Assembly: GCA_001772005.1 (NCBI GenBank)
Contig: MERI01000168.1
Coordinates: 1 to 60,007, forward strand
Reading direction: 5' to 3'
Length of the DNA stretch: 60,007 nt
Source: Betaproteobacteria bacterium RIFCSPLOWO2_12_FULL_62_58
GTDB lineage: Bacteria > Pseudomonadota > Gammaproteobacteria > Burkholderiales > SG8-41
Both the position numbers and the translations under genes were made by a program. The notes under the pieces were generated by a model. It was not told the DNA's origin. It was given only the letters and a program-made list of their open reading frames with translations, and searched no databases. Positions 43,404 to 56,367 of the stretch are shown here, one piece after another (the stretch's first letter is position 1; the number at the start of each line of letters is the position of its first letter).

Positions 43404-43845
43404 CGTTGGAGTTCCGCCGTCCGTGGCGGCGCACCAGGTTAGCGAGTGCGGACTTAAGCGTGGACTCCGGGATCGCTTCCGAGAGCTTTCTAAAATGTTC
43501 AATACTATCAGTTGTTAACGAGCTGTTTTTGATCCTGGCCTGAGGTTCGCGTTGGGACCCCTTCACTTGCACTTCGATACGAATTCCAGTAATCTCAGGC
43601 TCCAGTTTTTGGATAGTGACTAACAAGCGCGGGGCCAGTTGCTTGAGTTTCGCCGCAACCGCCGCATTATCAGCCGAAAGGAAAAGCGTTCCCGTCCGGT
43701 AGTTCTTAACTCGGCTCGCTTGGGCGAGCGAGGGAGGGGCGGAGTCGAAGAACACCTGCTGCAGTTCCGTCAGGCGCTGCGCTTTGCTGGAAAGCGTTCT
43801 AAGCTCGCCTGAGGCGAGCCACGAGCTGATTTTCTGCGCGGGCAT
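43396..43845 (-). CDS. dciA: DciA-like (DUF721) replicative helicase loader
   Basis: A 149-residue protein with a DUF721 domain at about residues 20-95: LTELQQVFFDSAPPSLAQASRVKNYRTGTLFLSADNAAVAAKLKQLAPRLL, a KH-like fold. DciA loads DnaB in bacteria lacking DnaC. Position between lpxC and secA, divergent from an M23 peptidase, is the same as in Pseudomonas. The C-terminal half is basic and probably disordered. Confidence 0.8.
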   Translation of the reverse strand: MPAQKISSWLASGELRTLSSKAQRLTELQQVFFDSAPPSLAQASRVKNYRTGTLFLSADNAAVAAKLKQLAPRLLVTIQKLEPEITGIRIEVQVKGSQREPQARIKNSSLTTDSIEHFRKLSEAIPESTLKSALANLVRRHGRRNSNAR

Positions 43846-43867
43846 GCGGAATTGTCAGAGGGAAACA

Positions 43868-44785
43868 ATGAATATTATTCTAGTTTCCGGAAGACTGGCA
43901 AAAGCAAGAACGATCACGCTCGAGTTGCCGCATCTGGTTTTGCTCGGGGTCGGCGGCTTTGCCGCTGTGATCGCCTTGGCTGCGCTGCTGCATTACACGA
44001 CGCTGCGCTTTGCCGCCGATCTCAACCTGCCGTACCTCCAGACGCTTCTGCGTTCCGCCCAACACGAGCGGCAGGAAAAAACCGAGTCATACCTGCGCGA
44101 GAACCTGAACGCCATGGCGATCAGGCTGGGCCAGATGCAGGCCCAGTTGCTGCGCCTGGACACCCTGGGTGACCGGCTCGCCCGGCTCGCCGGTTTCAAG
44201 CCGCAGGACCTGATGTTCGACCAGATGCCGGGGCGCGGCGGCGCGCTGTCCAGCGTGCCGAGCGAGGACTTGTCCCTCGGCGGTTTCACGCGGCAAATCG
44301 ATCAGCTCACGAAACAGCTCGACGATCGCGGCGACAGTCTCGGCATCCTCGAGTCGTTGTTCACGCTCGACAGTGCGAAGAAGAAGCTGGTACCGACGAT
44401 GGCGCCGGTAGAAGGCGGCTGGTACTCCTCGAATTACGGCTGGCGTATCGATCCGTTCACCGGACAGCGCGCGTTCCATGAAGGCATCGATTTCATTGCG
44501 GAGCAGGGCACGCCGGTGAAGGCCGCAGCCGGCGGCGTGGTCGTGTATTCAGATTTTCACCCTCAGTATGGTAATATGATCGAGATCGACCACGGCAACG
44601 AATTGATCACGCGCTACGCGCATAACTCGACGCGGCTGGTCAAAGTCGGCGAGGTGGTATTGAGGGGCGTGAAAATCGGGGAAGTGGGCAAGACCGGGCG
44701 CGCCACAGGAACGCATCTGCATTTTGAAGTGCGGCAACGCGGCGCTCCGCAGAATCCAACGCAGTTTCTGCGGCTGCCCGGCTGA
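43868..44785 (+). CDS. Membrane-anchored M23 (LytM-type) endopeptidase
   Basis: A 305-residue protein: an N-terminal membrane helix (LVLLGVGGFAAVIALAALLHY, residues about 23-43), a coiled-coil region, and an M23 domain (about 190-300). The domain has the zinc motifs HEGIDFIAEQGTPV (HxxxD) and GTHLHFEVRQRG (HxH), so it looks catalytically intact. It cleaves peptidoglycan crosslinks. ATG 43868 follows GAGGGAAACA. A strong terminator follows. Confidence 0.92.
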   Translation: MNIILVSGRLAKARTITLELPHLVLLGVGGFAAVIALAALLHYTTLRFAADLNLPYLQTLLRSAQHERQEKTESYLRENLNAMAIRLGQMQAQLLRLDTLGDRLARLAGFKPQDLMFDQMPGRGGALSSVPSEDLSLGGFTRQIDQLTKQLDDRGDSLGILESLFTLDSAKKKLVPTMAPVEGGWYSSNYGWRIDPFTGQRAFHEGIDFIAEQGTPVKAAAGGVVVYSDFHPQYGNMIEIDHGNELITRYAHNSTRLVKVGEVVLRGVKIGEVGKTGRATGTHLHFEVRQRGAPQNPTQFLRLPG

Positions 44786-44808
44786 AGTTGAGGGAAAGGA
44801 ATTGGCGG

Positions 44809-44837
44809 GGGGTGGGGGTGTTTCCCCACCCCTTTTT
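44809..44837 (+). terminator. Strong rho-independent terminator before secA
   Basis: GGGGTGGGG (44809-44817), 6-nt loop, CCCCACCCC (44824-44832) and TTTTT. It is the clearest terminator in the window. Confidence 0.9.
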
Positions 44838-44869
44838 ATTTAGGCTCTGACGGATCCTGACAGGATTTC

Positions 44870-47689
<2,820 letters not shown>

Positions 47690-47703
47690 GGGCGGTGACC
47701 GCT

Positions 47704-48942
<1,239 letters not shown>

Positions 48943-48943
48943 T

Positions 48944-49879
48944 ATGAATGACATCTCGAAACTGATGGTACGCGCCGACACGTTGGTCGGACGGCTTGAG
49001 AAACTGATGACCGCGGAACCGGCGCCGATCGACTGGAAGGCGTCGATTGCCTTCCGCTGGCGCAGGCGCGACGGCCGCGGTTCGATCGAACCGGTGAGGA
49101 ATGTGCACCGCATCGAACTCAAAGACCTGCGGGGGATCGACGAGCAGAAACTGTTGGTCGAGCAGAACACGCGGCAGTTCGTCGAGGGCTTTCCGGCCAA
49201 CAATGTGCTGCTTACCGGCGCGCGGGGCACCGGCAAGTCATCCCTGGTGAAGGCATTGCTCAACAAGTATGCTCCGCGCGGGCTGCGCGTGATCGAGGTT
49301 GAGAAGCAGGACCTCATCGACCTGCCGGAGATCGTCGAATGCATTTATCGACGCGCGGAGCGGTTCGTTCTCTACTGCGACGATCTGTCGTTCGAGGCCG
49401 ACGAGCCGGGCTACAAGGCGCTGAAGGTCGTGCTGGACGGGTCGGTCGCGGCGGCTTCGGAGAACTGCCTGATTTACGCGACTTCCAACCGCCGCCACCT
49501 GATGCCCGAGTACATGCACGAGAATCTCGAGTACAAGCATGTCGGGGAGGAGATTCATCCCAGCGAAACGTCAGAGGAGAAGGTGTCGCTGTCGGAACGC
49601 TTCGGTGTATGGGTGTCCTTTTATCCGTTCGACCAGGACGACTACCTGAAGATCGTCGCTGTGTGGCTTGAGCATTTCAACGCCACGGGCGCACATTCTG
49701 ACGTCGTGGAGCGGGCGGCGCTGCAGTGGGCGCTCCAACGCGGGGCGCGCAGCGGCCGCGTTGCATGGCAGTTTGCGCGGGACTGGGCGGGCAAGCAAAG
49801 GATGAAGGCGGAAGGGAACAAGGCAAGGCAGAAGGCGGAAGGCGGAAGGACGAAAGGGCAAGGCGGAAGGCGGCTTTGA
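48944..49879 (+). CDS. DUF815-family AAA ATPase
   Basis: A 311-residue protein: Walker A NVLLTGARGTGKSSLVKALL, Walker B-type FVLYCDDLSFEADE, sensor LIYATSNRRHLMPEYM and FGVWVSFYPFDQDDYLKIV, the conserved set of DUF815 ATPases of unknown target. It starts 1 bp after argJ. The basic C-terminal tail of about 27 residues (from KQRMKAEGNK) is encoded almost wholly by a GGCGGAA heptamer array and is not family-like. Confidence 0.88.
   Translation: MNDISKLMVRADTLVGRLEKLMTAEPAPIDWKASIAFRWRRRDGRGSIEPVRNVHRIELKDLRGIDEQKLLVEQNTRQFVEGFPANNVLLTGARGTGKSSLVKALLNKYAPRGLRVIEVEKQDLIDLPEIVECIYRRAERFVLYCDDLSFEADEPGYKALKVVLDGSVAAASENCLIYATSNRRHLMPEYMHENLEYKHVGEEIHPSETSEEKVSLSERFGVWVSFYPFDQDDYLKIVAVWLEHFNATGAHSDVVERAALQWALQRGARSGRVAWQFARDWAGKQRMKAEGNKARQKAEGGRTKGQGGRRL
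49800..49875. repeat. In-frame heptamer array at the DUF815 gene end
   Basis: GGATGAA, GGCGGAA, GGGAACA, AGGCAA (one base short), GGCAGAA, GGCGGAA, GGCGGAA, GGACGAA, AGGGCAA, GGCGGAA, GGCGGCT. It is the longest single-arm array here and is translated into the Lys/Gly/Arg-rich tail. Confidence 0.85.
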
Positions 49880-49882
49880 GCG

Positions 49883-50827
49883 ATGTCCGCACCACGTCTC
49901 GAAGTCGCGGCGGCGGTCATCCTCCGTGCAGACGGTAAATTTCTGCTGGCGCAGCGTCCTGCGAAGAAGGTCTACGCAGGCTATTGGGAGTTTCCCGGCG
50001 GCAAGATCGAAAACGGCGAGTCGGCCGAACAGGCGCTGAAGCGCGAGCTGCACGAAGAACTCGGTATCGATGTCGAGCGCGCCTATCCCTGGATCACGCG
50101 CGATTACGACTATGCTCACGCCGCGGTGCGGCTGCGATTTTTCCGCGTCGTCGCCTGGCGCGGGGAGCCGCACGGCAGGGAAGCCCAGCGTTTTTCCTGG
50201 CAGTCCACTCGCGAGCTTACTGTTTCACCACTGCTGCCGGCCAACGGACCCGTCGTGCGCGCACTCGACTTGCCCGCGGTTTATGGCATCAGTAACGCCG
50301 CCGAGTTGGGGATGGAGGAATACTTGCGTCGGCTCGAACGCGCGCTCGCGCGGGGTTTGCGACTGTTCCAGATACGCGAGAAGCGGTTGCAGGAGCACGA
50401 ACTACACGCTTTTGCCGCGCGGGCGATGGCGGCCGCGCGTCGCCATGGTGCACGCATGCTCGTGAACGGCAGCATTGAAATTGCGCGCGAGCTCAATGCC
50501 AACGGCGTGCACTTGACTGCCGGGCAACTGATGAAACTCGGCAGCAGGCCGACGGAACTCGAACTCGTTGGTGCTTCCTGCCACGACGCGCAGGAACTTG
50601 CGCGCGCCGCCGAAATTGGTGTCGAATTGGTAGTGCTGGGACCGGTGCTCCCCACCCCCACTCACCCCGGTGCCCCCGGATTGGGATGGGAGAGGTTCAA
50701 GGCGCTGATCAAAGACTATCCGCTGCCGGTCTACGCGTTGGGCGGGATGCGCCCGGAGCATCTCTGCGTTGCCCGGGAGGCGGGCGCTCACGGCATCAGC
50801 ATGATGCGGGGCGCCTGGGAAGACTAG
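49883..50827 (+). CDS. Nudix hydrolase fused to a ThiE/TenI-type domain
   Basis: A 314-residue fusion. Residues about 5-130 form a MutT-like Nudix domain with the Nudix box GGKIENGESAEQALKRELHEEL (G-x5-E-x7-REL-x2-EE pattern, residues 36-57). Residues about 134-312 are a thiamine-phosphate-synthase-like barrel (LFQIREKRL, GARMLVNGSIEIA, GVHLTAGQL, VGASCHDAQELARA, PGLGWERF, LGGM). This fusion is known in Beta/Gammaproteobacteria. The Nudix half probably cleans oxidised nucleotides; the role of the barrel is unclear. It begins 3 bp after the DUF815 gene. Confidence 0.9.
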   Translation: MSAPRLEVAAAVILRADGKFLLAQRPAKKVYAGYWEFPGGKIENGESAEQALKRELHEELGIDVERAYPWITRDYDYAHAAVRLRFFRVVAWRGEPHGREAQRFSWQSTRELTVSPLLPANGPVVRALDLPAVYGISNAAELGMEEYLRRLERALARGLRLFQIREKRLQEHELHAFAARAMAAARRHGARMLVNGSIEIARELNANGVHLTAGQLMKLGSRPTELELVGASCHDAQELARAAEIGVELVVLGPVLPTPTHPGAPGLGWERFKALIKDYPLPVYALGGMRPEHLCVAREAGAHGISMMRGAWED

Positions 50828-50912
50828 AGTGCGGAGTGCAGAGCGCAAAGTGCAGAGTTGAGGCGGACGCGATACCTCCCGCCAACCCTGTACTCATCAT
50901 TTCGCACTCATC
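50828..50912. repeat. Inverted heptamer arrays after the Nudix-ThiE gene
   Basis: AGTGCGG, AGTGCAG, AGCGCAA, AGTGCAG, AGTTGAG (50828-50862) face ACTCATC, ATTTCGC, ACTCATC (50892-50912). It lies between convergent genes. Confidence 0.8.
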
Positions 50913-50964
50913 ACGTTTTGGTCACAACGCATCACGCGTCTATGGTTGAGACAGGTTCCGGACC

Positions 50965-51720
50965 CTACAGATTGCAGAACGTGAGCTCGAACTCGACGTC
51001 GGTCTCCGCAACTTTCGGGCGCTGCATGCCTTCCTGGGTCGTGAAGCGGATATTGAGCGCGTATTTGTTGGCGCTGATTTCGGGCACGCAGTGATAGTCG
51101 CGTGAGAGGCGGATGCGCAGCATTTGCGCCACCCGGCCGGCCATCATTTGCTGGTAGACGCCCTGATAGGCGACCTGCGCGGAGCTCTTGCCCGACTCAC
51201 GCAGCAATCGCAGAACGATGGCGATCGCGTCACGGATCGGCAGGAACGGTGCGAGCCACTGCTGCAGGTCATGACGCTGCTGCTCGGCGCTTTGCTGCAG
51301 CCAGTAGTGGTACGACGGCAGGTCGAACTCGCAGACGCCCCCGGGGATATTGGTGCGCTGTTTGATGCTCATCAACCACTCGTTCTCGCGCAGTTCCTGG
51401 CCGATCTTGCCGGAGGCCTGGAACAGGCGCGACGAGGCCTGGTCGATTTGCCACAACACGTCGTCGAGCGCCTCTTCGGATATTTCCGGGTTATCGCGCA
51501 GCGCTTCCAGCGTCTGCTTCTGGCGTTCGAGTTCCTGCAGCAGATCGGACTTGAGATCGGCACGGCTGGATACCTCGAGGATTTCGAACAGCGAGAGCAG
51601 CGCGATGTGATGTTCCAGCGCATCGCTTTTGGCGAGAAAATACTCGACGCGCTCGTACAGGTCCTCCAGCCGCAGCAGCGTGCGTATGCGTTCGCTGAGA
51701 GGGTACTCGTAGCTGATCAC
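50965..51720 (-). CDS. zapD: Cell division protein ZapD
   Basis: A 251-residue protein matching ZapD (DUF1342) throughout: YEYPLSERIRTLLRLEDLYER, ALLSLFEILEVSSRADLKSDLLQELERQ, a GGVCEFDLPSYHYWLQ middle, and the RLSRDYHCVPEISANKYALNIRF end. ZapD crosslinks FtsZ filaments through the FtsZ C-terminal peptide. GTG start at 51720. yacG, its common downstream neighbour, is not found in the 137-bp gap to the Nudix-ThiE gene. Confidence 0.95.
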   Translation of the reverse strand: MISYEYPLSERIRTLLRLEDLYERVEYFLAKSDALEHHIALLSLFEILEVSSRADLKSDLLQELERQKQTLEALRDNPEISEEALDDVLWQIDQASSRLFQASGKIGQELRENEWLMSIKQRTNIPGGVCEFDLPSYHYWLQQSAEQQRHDLQQWLAPFLPIRDAIAIVLRLLRESGKSSAQVAYQGVYQQMMAGRVAQMLRIRLSRDYHCVPEISANKYALNIRFTTQEGMQRPKVAETDVEFELTFCNL

Positions 51721-51823
51721 GGCTCGCGGTAACCGTTCGCGGGTTGAAAACTGCGGCTAAGTATTCACCAAAACCCGTAAAAAATAAAGGCCTTATTCCG
51801 GGTTTTTAAAAATTGCCTGATGT

Positions 51824-52453
51824 TCAGGGGCTGGCGTCTTGTGACGCTTTCCGGGCGAGCGCGACGTATTTCTCGTGCAACGCCTCCGCCTGGCGGCGTA
51901 GCGCTTGGAGGTCGGCATCATTGTGTAGCACGTCATCCGCCGCAGCGAGGCGCTTGGCGCGCGGCAACTGCGCCGCCATGATCGCACGCACCTCGTCGCT
52001 GCTCAACGCGCTTCTTTTCATCGCACGTGCGATTTGCCGTTCCTCATCGCAATCGATAACGAGCACGCGCCCGATCAGCTCGCGGTAAGCCCCGGTTTCA
52101 AGCAACAACGGGACGACCACCAGCACATACGGTTGTTGCGCCGCAGCGATCCGCGCTTGCGAGTCTTTGCGAATCAGCGGGTGCAATATGGCTTCGAGTT
52201 TTTTCCTGGCCACAGCATCGGCAAAGACAAGCCGACGCATCTTCGCCCGGTCCAGCCCGCCGTCCGCCGCGACATAGTCCGCGCCGAACTCGCTGCGAAT
52301 CGCGGCAACCGCCGCGCCGCCGGGGCGAGTCAAATCATGGGCGATTTCATCGGTATCGACCACTGCCGCCCCAAGTTCCTGGAAGATTCTTGCAGCGCTC
52401 GTTTTGCCGGATCCGACACCGCCGGTCAGGCCGATGCAGAACGGCAGGCGCAT
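51824..52453 (-). CDS. coaE: Dephospho-CoA kinase
   Basis: A 209-residue P-loop kinase: CIGLTGGVGSGKTSAARIF, VDTDEIAHDLTRPGG, LHPLIRKDSQARI, VVVPLLLETGAY and the lid/closing segment IMAAQLPRAKRLAAADDVLHNDADLQAL. It performs the last step of CoA synthesis; coaX at 14453 is the first. ATG 52453 overlaps the pilD stop (ATGA), so the two are translationally coupled. Confidence 0.96.
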   Translation of the reverse strand: MRLPFCIGLTGGVGSGKTSAARIFQELGAAVVDTDEIAHDLTRPGGAAVAAIRSEFGADYVAADGGLDRAKMRRLVFADAVARKKLEAILHPLIRKDSQARIAAAQQPYVLVVVPLLLETGAYRELIGRVLVIDCDEERQIARAMKRSALSSDEVRAIMAAQLPRAKRLAAADDVLHNDADLQALRRQAEALHEKYVALARKASQDASP

Positions 52454-53310
52454 CAGAAAAGATCGAGGTAGCGTTGGGTGATCGCTGCGCCGTGGAACAG
52501 CGCCATCAGACCCGCGACCGCAAGATAGGGACCGAAGGGAATCGGCGTGTCGCGTCCGTGGCGTGCGAAAGCAATGAGCGCAATGCCGATCGCCGCGCCC
52601 GCGACGGATGATAGCAGGATCGCGAGCGGCAGCATTTTCCAGCCGAGCCAGGCGCCGATCGCCCCGAGCAGCTTGAAGTCGCCGTAACCCATGCCGTCCT
52701 TGCCGGTCGCCAGCCTGTAGCTCCAGAACACCGACCACAGCGCGAGATAGCCGCCGGCTGCGCCGATCACGGCCGATTTGAGGTCGGTAAAGATACCGAA
52801 CAGGTTGAACAAGAGCCCGGCCCACAACAGCGGCAGCGTGATGTTGTCCGGCAGATAGGAGGTGTCGAGATCGATGAAAGCGAGAGCAACCATCGCCCAG
52901 GAAAACAGCAACGCGCCGAATGCGGCGGTGCTGAAACCGAAGCGCCATGCGGCGTAACCGCTTAGCAAACCGGTAAGCGCCTCAACCAAAGGATAGCGTG
53001 ACGGGATTTGGGTTTTGCACGCGGAGCACTTGCCGCCCAGTGCGAAATAGCTTATGAGCGGGATGTTTTCGAGGGCGGTGATTCCATGTCCGCACGATGG
53101 GCAACGCGAGCGCGGGACCACCAGGTTGAATTTTTCCGCCGCCGGCGACTCGGTGCCGGAGAGTTCCGCACATTCCGCGCGCCACCGCCGCTCCATGATG
53201 GTGGGCAACCGGTGGATGACCACGTTGAGAAAGCTCCCCACGCACAACCCGAGAACGATGCAGGTTGGCACGAATACGGCCGGATCTCGAAGAAAGTCGA
53301 TCGGAGTCAT
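52453..53310 (-). CDS. pilD: Type IV prepilin peptidase PilD
   Basis: A 285-residue polytopic enzyme: GSFLNVVIHRLP, the cytoplasmic zinc-finger CPSC...CSAC with 21 residues between the Cys pairs, and the two catalytic Asp regions AFIDLDTSYLPD and MGYGDFKLLGAIGAWLG. It cleaves and N-methylates type IV prepilins and type II pseudopilins. It is upstream of coaE and downstream of pilC, the usual pilBCD-coaE order minus pilB. Confidence 0.96.
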   Translation of the reverse strand: MTPIDFLRDPAVFVPTCIVLGLCVGSFLNVVIHRLPTIMERRWRAECAELSGTESPAAEKFNLVVPRSRCPSCGHGITALENIPLISYFALGGKCSACKTQIPSRYPLVEALTGLLSGYAAWRFGFSTAAFGALLFSWAMVALAFIDLDTSYLPDNITLPLLWAGLLFNLFGIFTDLKSAVIGAAGGYLALWSVFWSYRLATGKDGMGYGDFKLLGAIGAWLGWKMLPLAILLSSVAGAAIGIALIAFARHGRDTPIPFGPYLAVAGLMALFHGAAITQRYLDLF

Positions 53311-53409
53311 GTTATGACGCCGCCAAAGCAGCCGACTGCGAGCCCAAGCGGCATGCGGGCAGCGATGAAATGCGCAGGAGTGGTCTGGAAGGCTTGCAGC
53401 AGGGCCAAT

Positions 53410-53507
53410 AGGATTCGGGGGTTCAGGATGGAGGATTCAGGGATGGGCGGCAGACGTGATGACTTCGATTCTCCCTGAATCCTCGCTCCGGATATCTGAA
53501 TCCTGCA
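53410..53507. repeat. Inverted heptamer arrays between pilC and pilD
   Basis: AGGATTC-type units from 53410 (AGGATTC, AGGATGG, AGGATTC, AGGGATG) face CTGAATC, CTCGCTC, CGGATAT, CTGAATC (53475-53502). The unit is the same as in murF. The second arm ends beside the pilC stop (53508-53510). Confidence 0.8.
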
Positions 53508-54734
53508 TTACACGACCTGGCCCAACTTGAAGATCGGTAAATACATGGAGATCACCATGCCGCCGATCAGCGTGCCGAGGACCACCATGATCATCGGCTC
53601 CATGAGGCTGGCAAGCGCTTCGACGGCGTCATCCACCTCCTGATCGTAGAAGTCGGCAACTTTGGACAGCATCGCGTCGAGCGAGCCCGATTCCTCGCCG
53701 ATCGAAACCATCTGTACTACCATGTTGGGAAAGACTTCGGTACCCTGCATGGCCGACGTGAGACTGGAGCCCGTGGCTACCTCTGTTTGGATTTTCTTGG
53801 TGGCGACGTAGTATTCATAGTTGCCGGCGGCGCCGGCAACCGAATCGAGCGCTTCGACCAGCGGCACGCCGGCGGCAAACATCGTGGCGAGCGTGCGCGT
53901 CCAGCGCGCGAGCGATGACTTTCGCACCAGGTCGCCGAACACGGGCAGGCGCAGCATGACGCGGTCCATGACGATTTGCATTTTCACGGAGCGCTTCCAG
54001 GTCCAGAAGAACCCGTAGACCGCGCCGAAGAGGCCGCCGAAGATCGCGTACCAGTATTGTACGAAAAAGTCCGAGACCGCCATCACGAACAACGTGGGGG
54101 CGGGGAGATCGGCGCCAAAACTCGTGAATACCTGCTTGAACGCCGGGATCACGAAGATCATGATAACCGCAGTGATCACGAATGCGACGACGATGACGGC
54201 GAGAGGATAAAACAACGCCGCCTTGATCTTGCTCTTGATGGCGAGGATTTTTTCCTTGTAAGTTGCGAGCCGGTCGAGCAGGCTGTCGAGAATACCGGCG
54301 GCTTCGCCGGCGCCGACCAGATTGCAGAACAGGGCATCGAAGTGGAGCGGATGTTTTTCGAACGCCTGCTTCAAGCTCGATCCGGTTTCGACTTCAGTCT
54401 TGATGTCCACCAACAGGCGCGCGACCGCCGGATTGCTGTGCCCCTTGCCGACGATGTCGAAGGCCTGCAGCAGCGGCACGCCCGATTTCATCATCGTCGC
54501 CAGTTGACGGGTGAACAGCGTGATATCCTTCTCCGTGATCTTGCCGCCGGTGAGCCTCTGCTTCTTGACCCCGACGACCTTGATGCCCTGCCGACGCAGC
54601 GTGGCGTTGACCTGAGCTTCCCCGGTTGCGCGTATCTCGCCGCGCAGAGTCTTGCCGGACTTATCCTGCCCGACCCAGCTGAAATTGAATTCCTTGATGC
54701 CGGGCTTTTTTGCGGCCGCAGCTGCTGTTGCCAT
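53508..54734 (-). CDS. pilC: Type IV pilus inner-membrane platform protein PilC
   Basis: A 408-residue T2SSF-type protein: FNFSWVGQDKSGKTLRGEI start, LFTRQLATMMKSGVPLLQAFDIVGKG, the first F domain with FDALFCNLVGAGEAAGILD, membrane helices (AVIVVAFVITAVIMIFVIP; YAIFGGLFGAVYGFFW), a second F domain (RWTRTLATMFAAGVPLVEALDSVAG, QMVSIGEESGSLDAML) and a C-terminal helix. It anchors the pilus motor. The PilB ATPase gene normally just upstream is absent. Confidence 0.96.
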   Translation of the reverse strand: MATAAAAAKKPGIKEFNFSWVGQDKSGKTLRGEIRATGEAQVNATLRRQGIKVVGVKKQRLTGGKITEKDITLFTRQLATMMKSGVPLLQAFDIVGKGHSNPAVARLLVDIKTEVETGSSLKQAFEKHPLHFDALFCNLVGAGEAAGILDSLLDRLATYKEKILAIKSKIKAALFYPLAVIVVAFVITAVIMIFVIPAFKQVFTSFGADLPAPTLFVMAVSDFFVQYWYAIFGGLFGAVYGFFWTWKRSVKMQIVMDRVMLRLPVFGDLVRKSSLARWTRTLATMFAAGVPLVEALDSVAGAAGNYEYYVATKKIQTEVATGSSLTSAMQGTEVFPNMVVQMVSIGEESGSLDAMLSKVADFYDQEVDDAVEALASLMEPMIMVVLGTLIGGMVISMYLPIFKLGQVV

Positions 54735-54837
54735 GGAAAATCCCCCGATTAATCTGTTTAACCAACGGGTTAGGCGAGTTTATTTGCAAAATGATGCACG
54801 TCTTGGACGGCTTTGTAAAGCCTAATTTGCGCGAGAC

Positions 54838-56121
54838 TCAAACATCTATCGCGGCGGGTTCCCCGGTGGCCGGTGGAAACACGCGCACCGCCTTCACCAC
54901 CCGGTCCTGGGTTTGCACGATTTCCAGGGGATGGCCGGCGATTTTGACGCTGGTGTTGGGCTCGGGGATGTCTTGCAGGTGCTCGAGGATCAGGCCGTTC
55001 AGTGTCTTGGGGCCGTCGAGCGGAAACTGAAAACCAAGCTTGCGATTGAGTTCCCTGAGCAGCGTACTGCCTTCGACGAGATAACTGCCGTCGTCCTGTC
55101 TGAAGAAGCCCCGGGTCTGTAGCGGCGACTGCGTCGTGAACTCGCCGACAATCTCCTCGAGTATGTCCTCGAGCGTGACCAGCCCCATCAGCTCGCCATA
55201 CTCGTCGACGACGAGGCTTACGCGATCCTGATGCTCCTGGAAATTCTGCAACTGCGAAAACAGCGGCGTGCCCGAGGGCACGAAATTAAGTTCATGGATG
55301 ATTTCACGCAGGCCGTCCTTGGTGAGTTCGCCCTGCTGCATCAGATTGAGAACATTTCTGACGCGCAGCGTACCGATGACTTCATCGAGCTGGCCCTTGT
55401 AGACCAGCAGGCGGCGGTGATATGCGGTGGAGATCTGCTGCGTGAGTTCTTCAAGCGGCGCCTCGAGATCAATCGCCTCGATCTGGCTGCGCGGCACCAT
55501 CACGTCGTCAACGGTGATCGCCTCGAGATCGAACAGGTTGATGAGGATGCTCTGATGCTTGTGGGGAATATAGCCGGCCTCCAGTACCAGCATGCGCAGC
55601 TCCTCGACGGAGAGCTTGTGTTCGCCCGAACCGGGCCGCAGCCACATCAGCCGCAACAAGCCCTGCACGAACAGGTTCACGAACCACACGGCCGGCCGCG
55701 TGGCCTTGAGCAGGGGCGTCAGCACATAGCTCGACGGCAGCGCGATGCGCTCGGGGTAGGCGGCGCCGATCACCTTGGGCGTGACCTCGCTGAACACCAG
55801 GATCGCGAACGCGGCGGCGCCGGTTGCGATCAGCAGCGCGAACTGGCTGTCGCCAAGATAGCGGCGCGCGATCTCGCCGACCAGCAGCGCGGACGCGGCG
55901 TTGATGACGTTGTTGCCGAGCAGCACCACGCCGAGAAACTTGTCGGTATTGGCAAGCAGGTCGGAAGCAAGCCGCGCGCCGCGGTGGCCGGTCTGGGTCA
56001 GGTGCTTCAACCGGAAGCGGTTGAGCGCCATCATGCTGGTTTCGGAAATCGAGAAAAACGCGGAAACGATCAGGAAAATGAATAACGCCGCGAACAGCGT
56101 CGAAATGGGAATGGCGTCCAC
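54838..56121 (-). CDS. CorC/HlyC-family CNNM-CBS membrane protein
   Basis: A 427-residue protein: a DUF21/CNNM transmembrane domain (residues about 1-190; ISETSMMALNRFRLKHL, LVLFSEVTPKVIGA-type segment), a CBS pair (VPRSQIEAIDLEAPLEEL; VSLVVDEYGELMGLVTLEDILEEIVGEF) and the CorC_HlyC C-terminal domain (DGSYLVEGSTLLRELNRKLGFQFP). It is likely a Mg/Co transport-associated protein of the YfjD/CorB type. E. coli has the same ffh-ypjD-yfjD neighbourhood. Confidence 0.93.
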   Translation of the reverse strand: MDAIPISTLFAALFIFLIVSAFFSISETSMMALNRFRLKHLTQTGHRGARLASDLLANTDKFLGVVLLGNNVINAASALLVGEIARRYLGDSQFALLIATGAAAFAILVFSEVTPKVIGAAYPERIALPSSYVLTPLLKATRPAVWFVNLFVQGLLRLMWLRPGSGEHKLSVEELRMLVLEAGYIPHKHQSILINLFDLEAITVDDVMVPRSQIEAIDLEAPLEELTQQISTAYHRRLLVYKGQLDEVIGTLRVRNVLNLMQQGELTKDGLREIIHELNFVPSGTPLFSQLQNFQEHQDRVSLVVDEYGELMGLVTLEDILEEIVGEFTTQSPLQTRGFFRQDDGSYLVEGSTLLRELNRKLGFQFPLDGPKTLNGLILEHLQDIPEPNTSVKIAGHPLEIVQTQDRVVKAVRVFPPATGEPAAIDV

Positions 56122-56161
56122 GGATCCAACCGGTCGGTTATGGAGGGAAATTCAGTATCGG

Positions 56162-56190
56162 AGCCGCCCTCGACGGTGTCAAGGGCGGCT
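56162..56190. terminator. Stem-loop upstream of the CorC-type gene
   Basis: AGCCGCCCT (56162-56170) and AGGGCGGCT (56182-56190) form a perfect 9-bp stem. No T tract follows on either strand. It lies between the ccsA-type gene and the CorC-type gene, so it may terminate ccsA transcription or act as an mRNA stabiliser. Confidence 0.4.
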
Positions 56191-56191
56191 T

Positions 56192-56219
56192 AGGAATGAG
56201 GAATTAGGACTGAGGATTG
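56192..56219. repeat. Heptamer array AGGAATG
   Basis: AGGAATG, AGGAATT, AGGACTG, AGGATTG. The rest of the 56122-56375 gap contains another REP-like stem around 56265-56295 (CCCTTCCCC facing AAGGGGAGGGG) and no gene. Confidence 0.7.
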
Positions 56220-56367
56220 AGCAACCCATCGAGCTCCGCGTAAATCCTTCACCGTACTCACCCATCACCCCTTCCCCGTCTGGCAAAGGGGAGGGGACCG
56301 GTACTGTGTGAAAATGGCGTGTCGACCGTAACGATCCAAAGGGTGTGAATTCAACCCTCGTTCCTGA

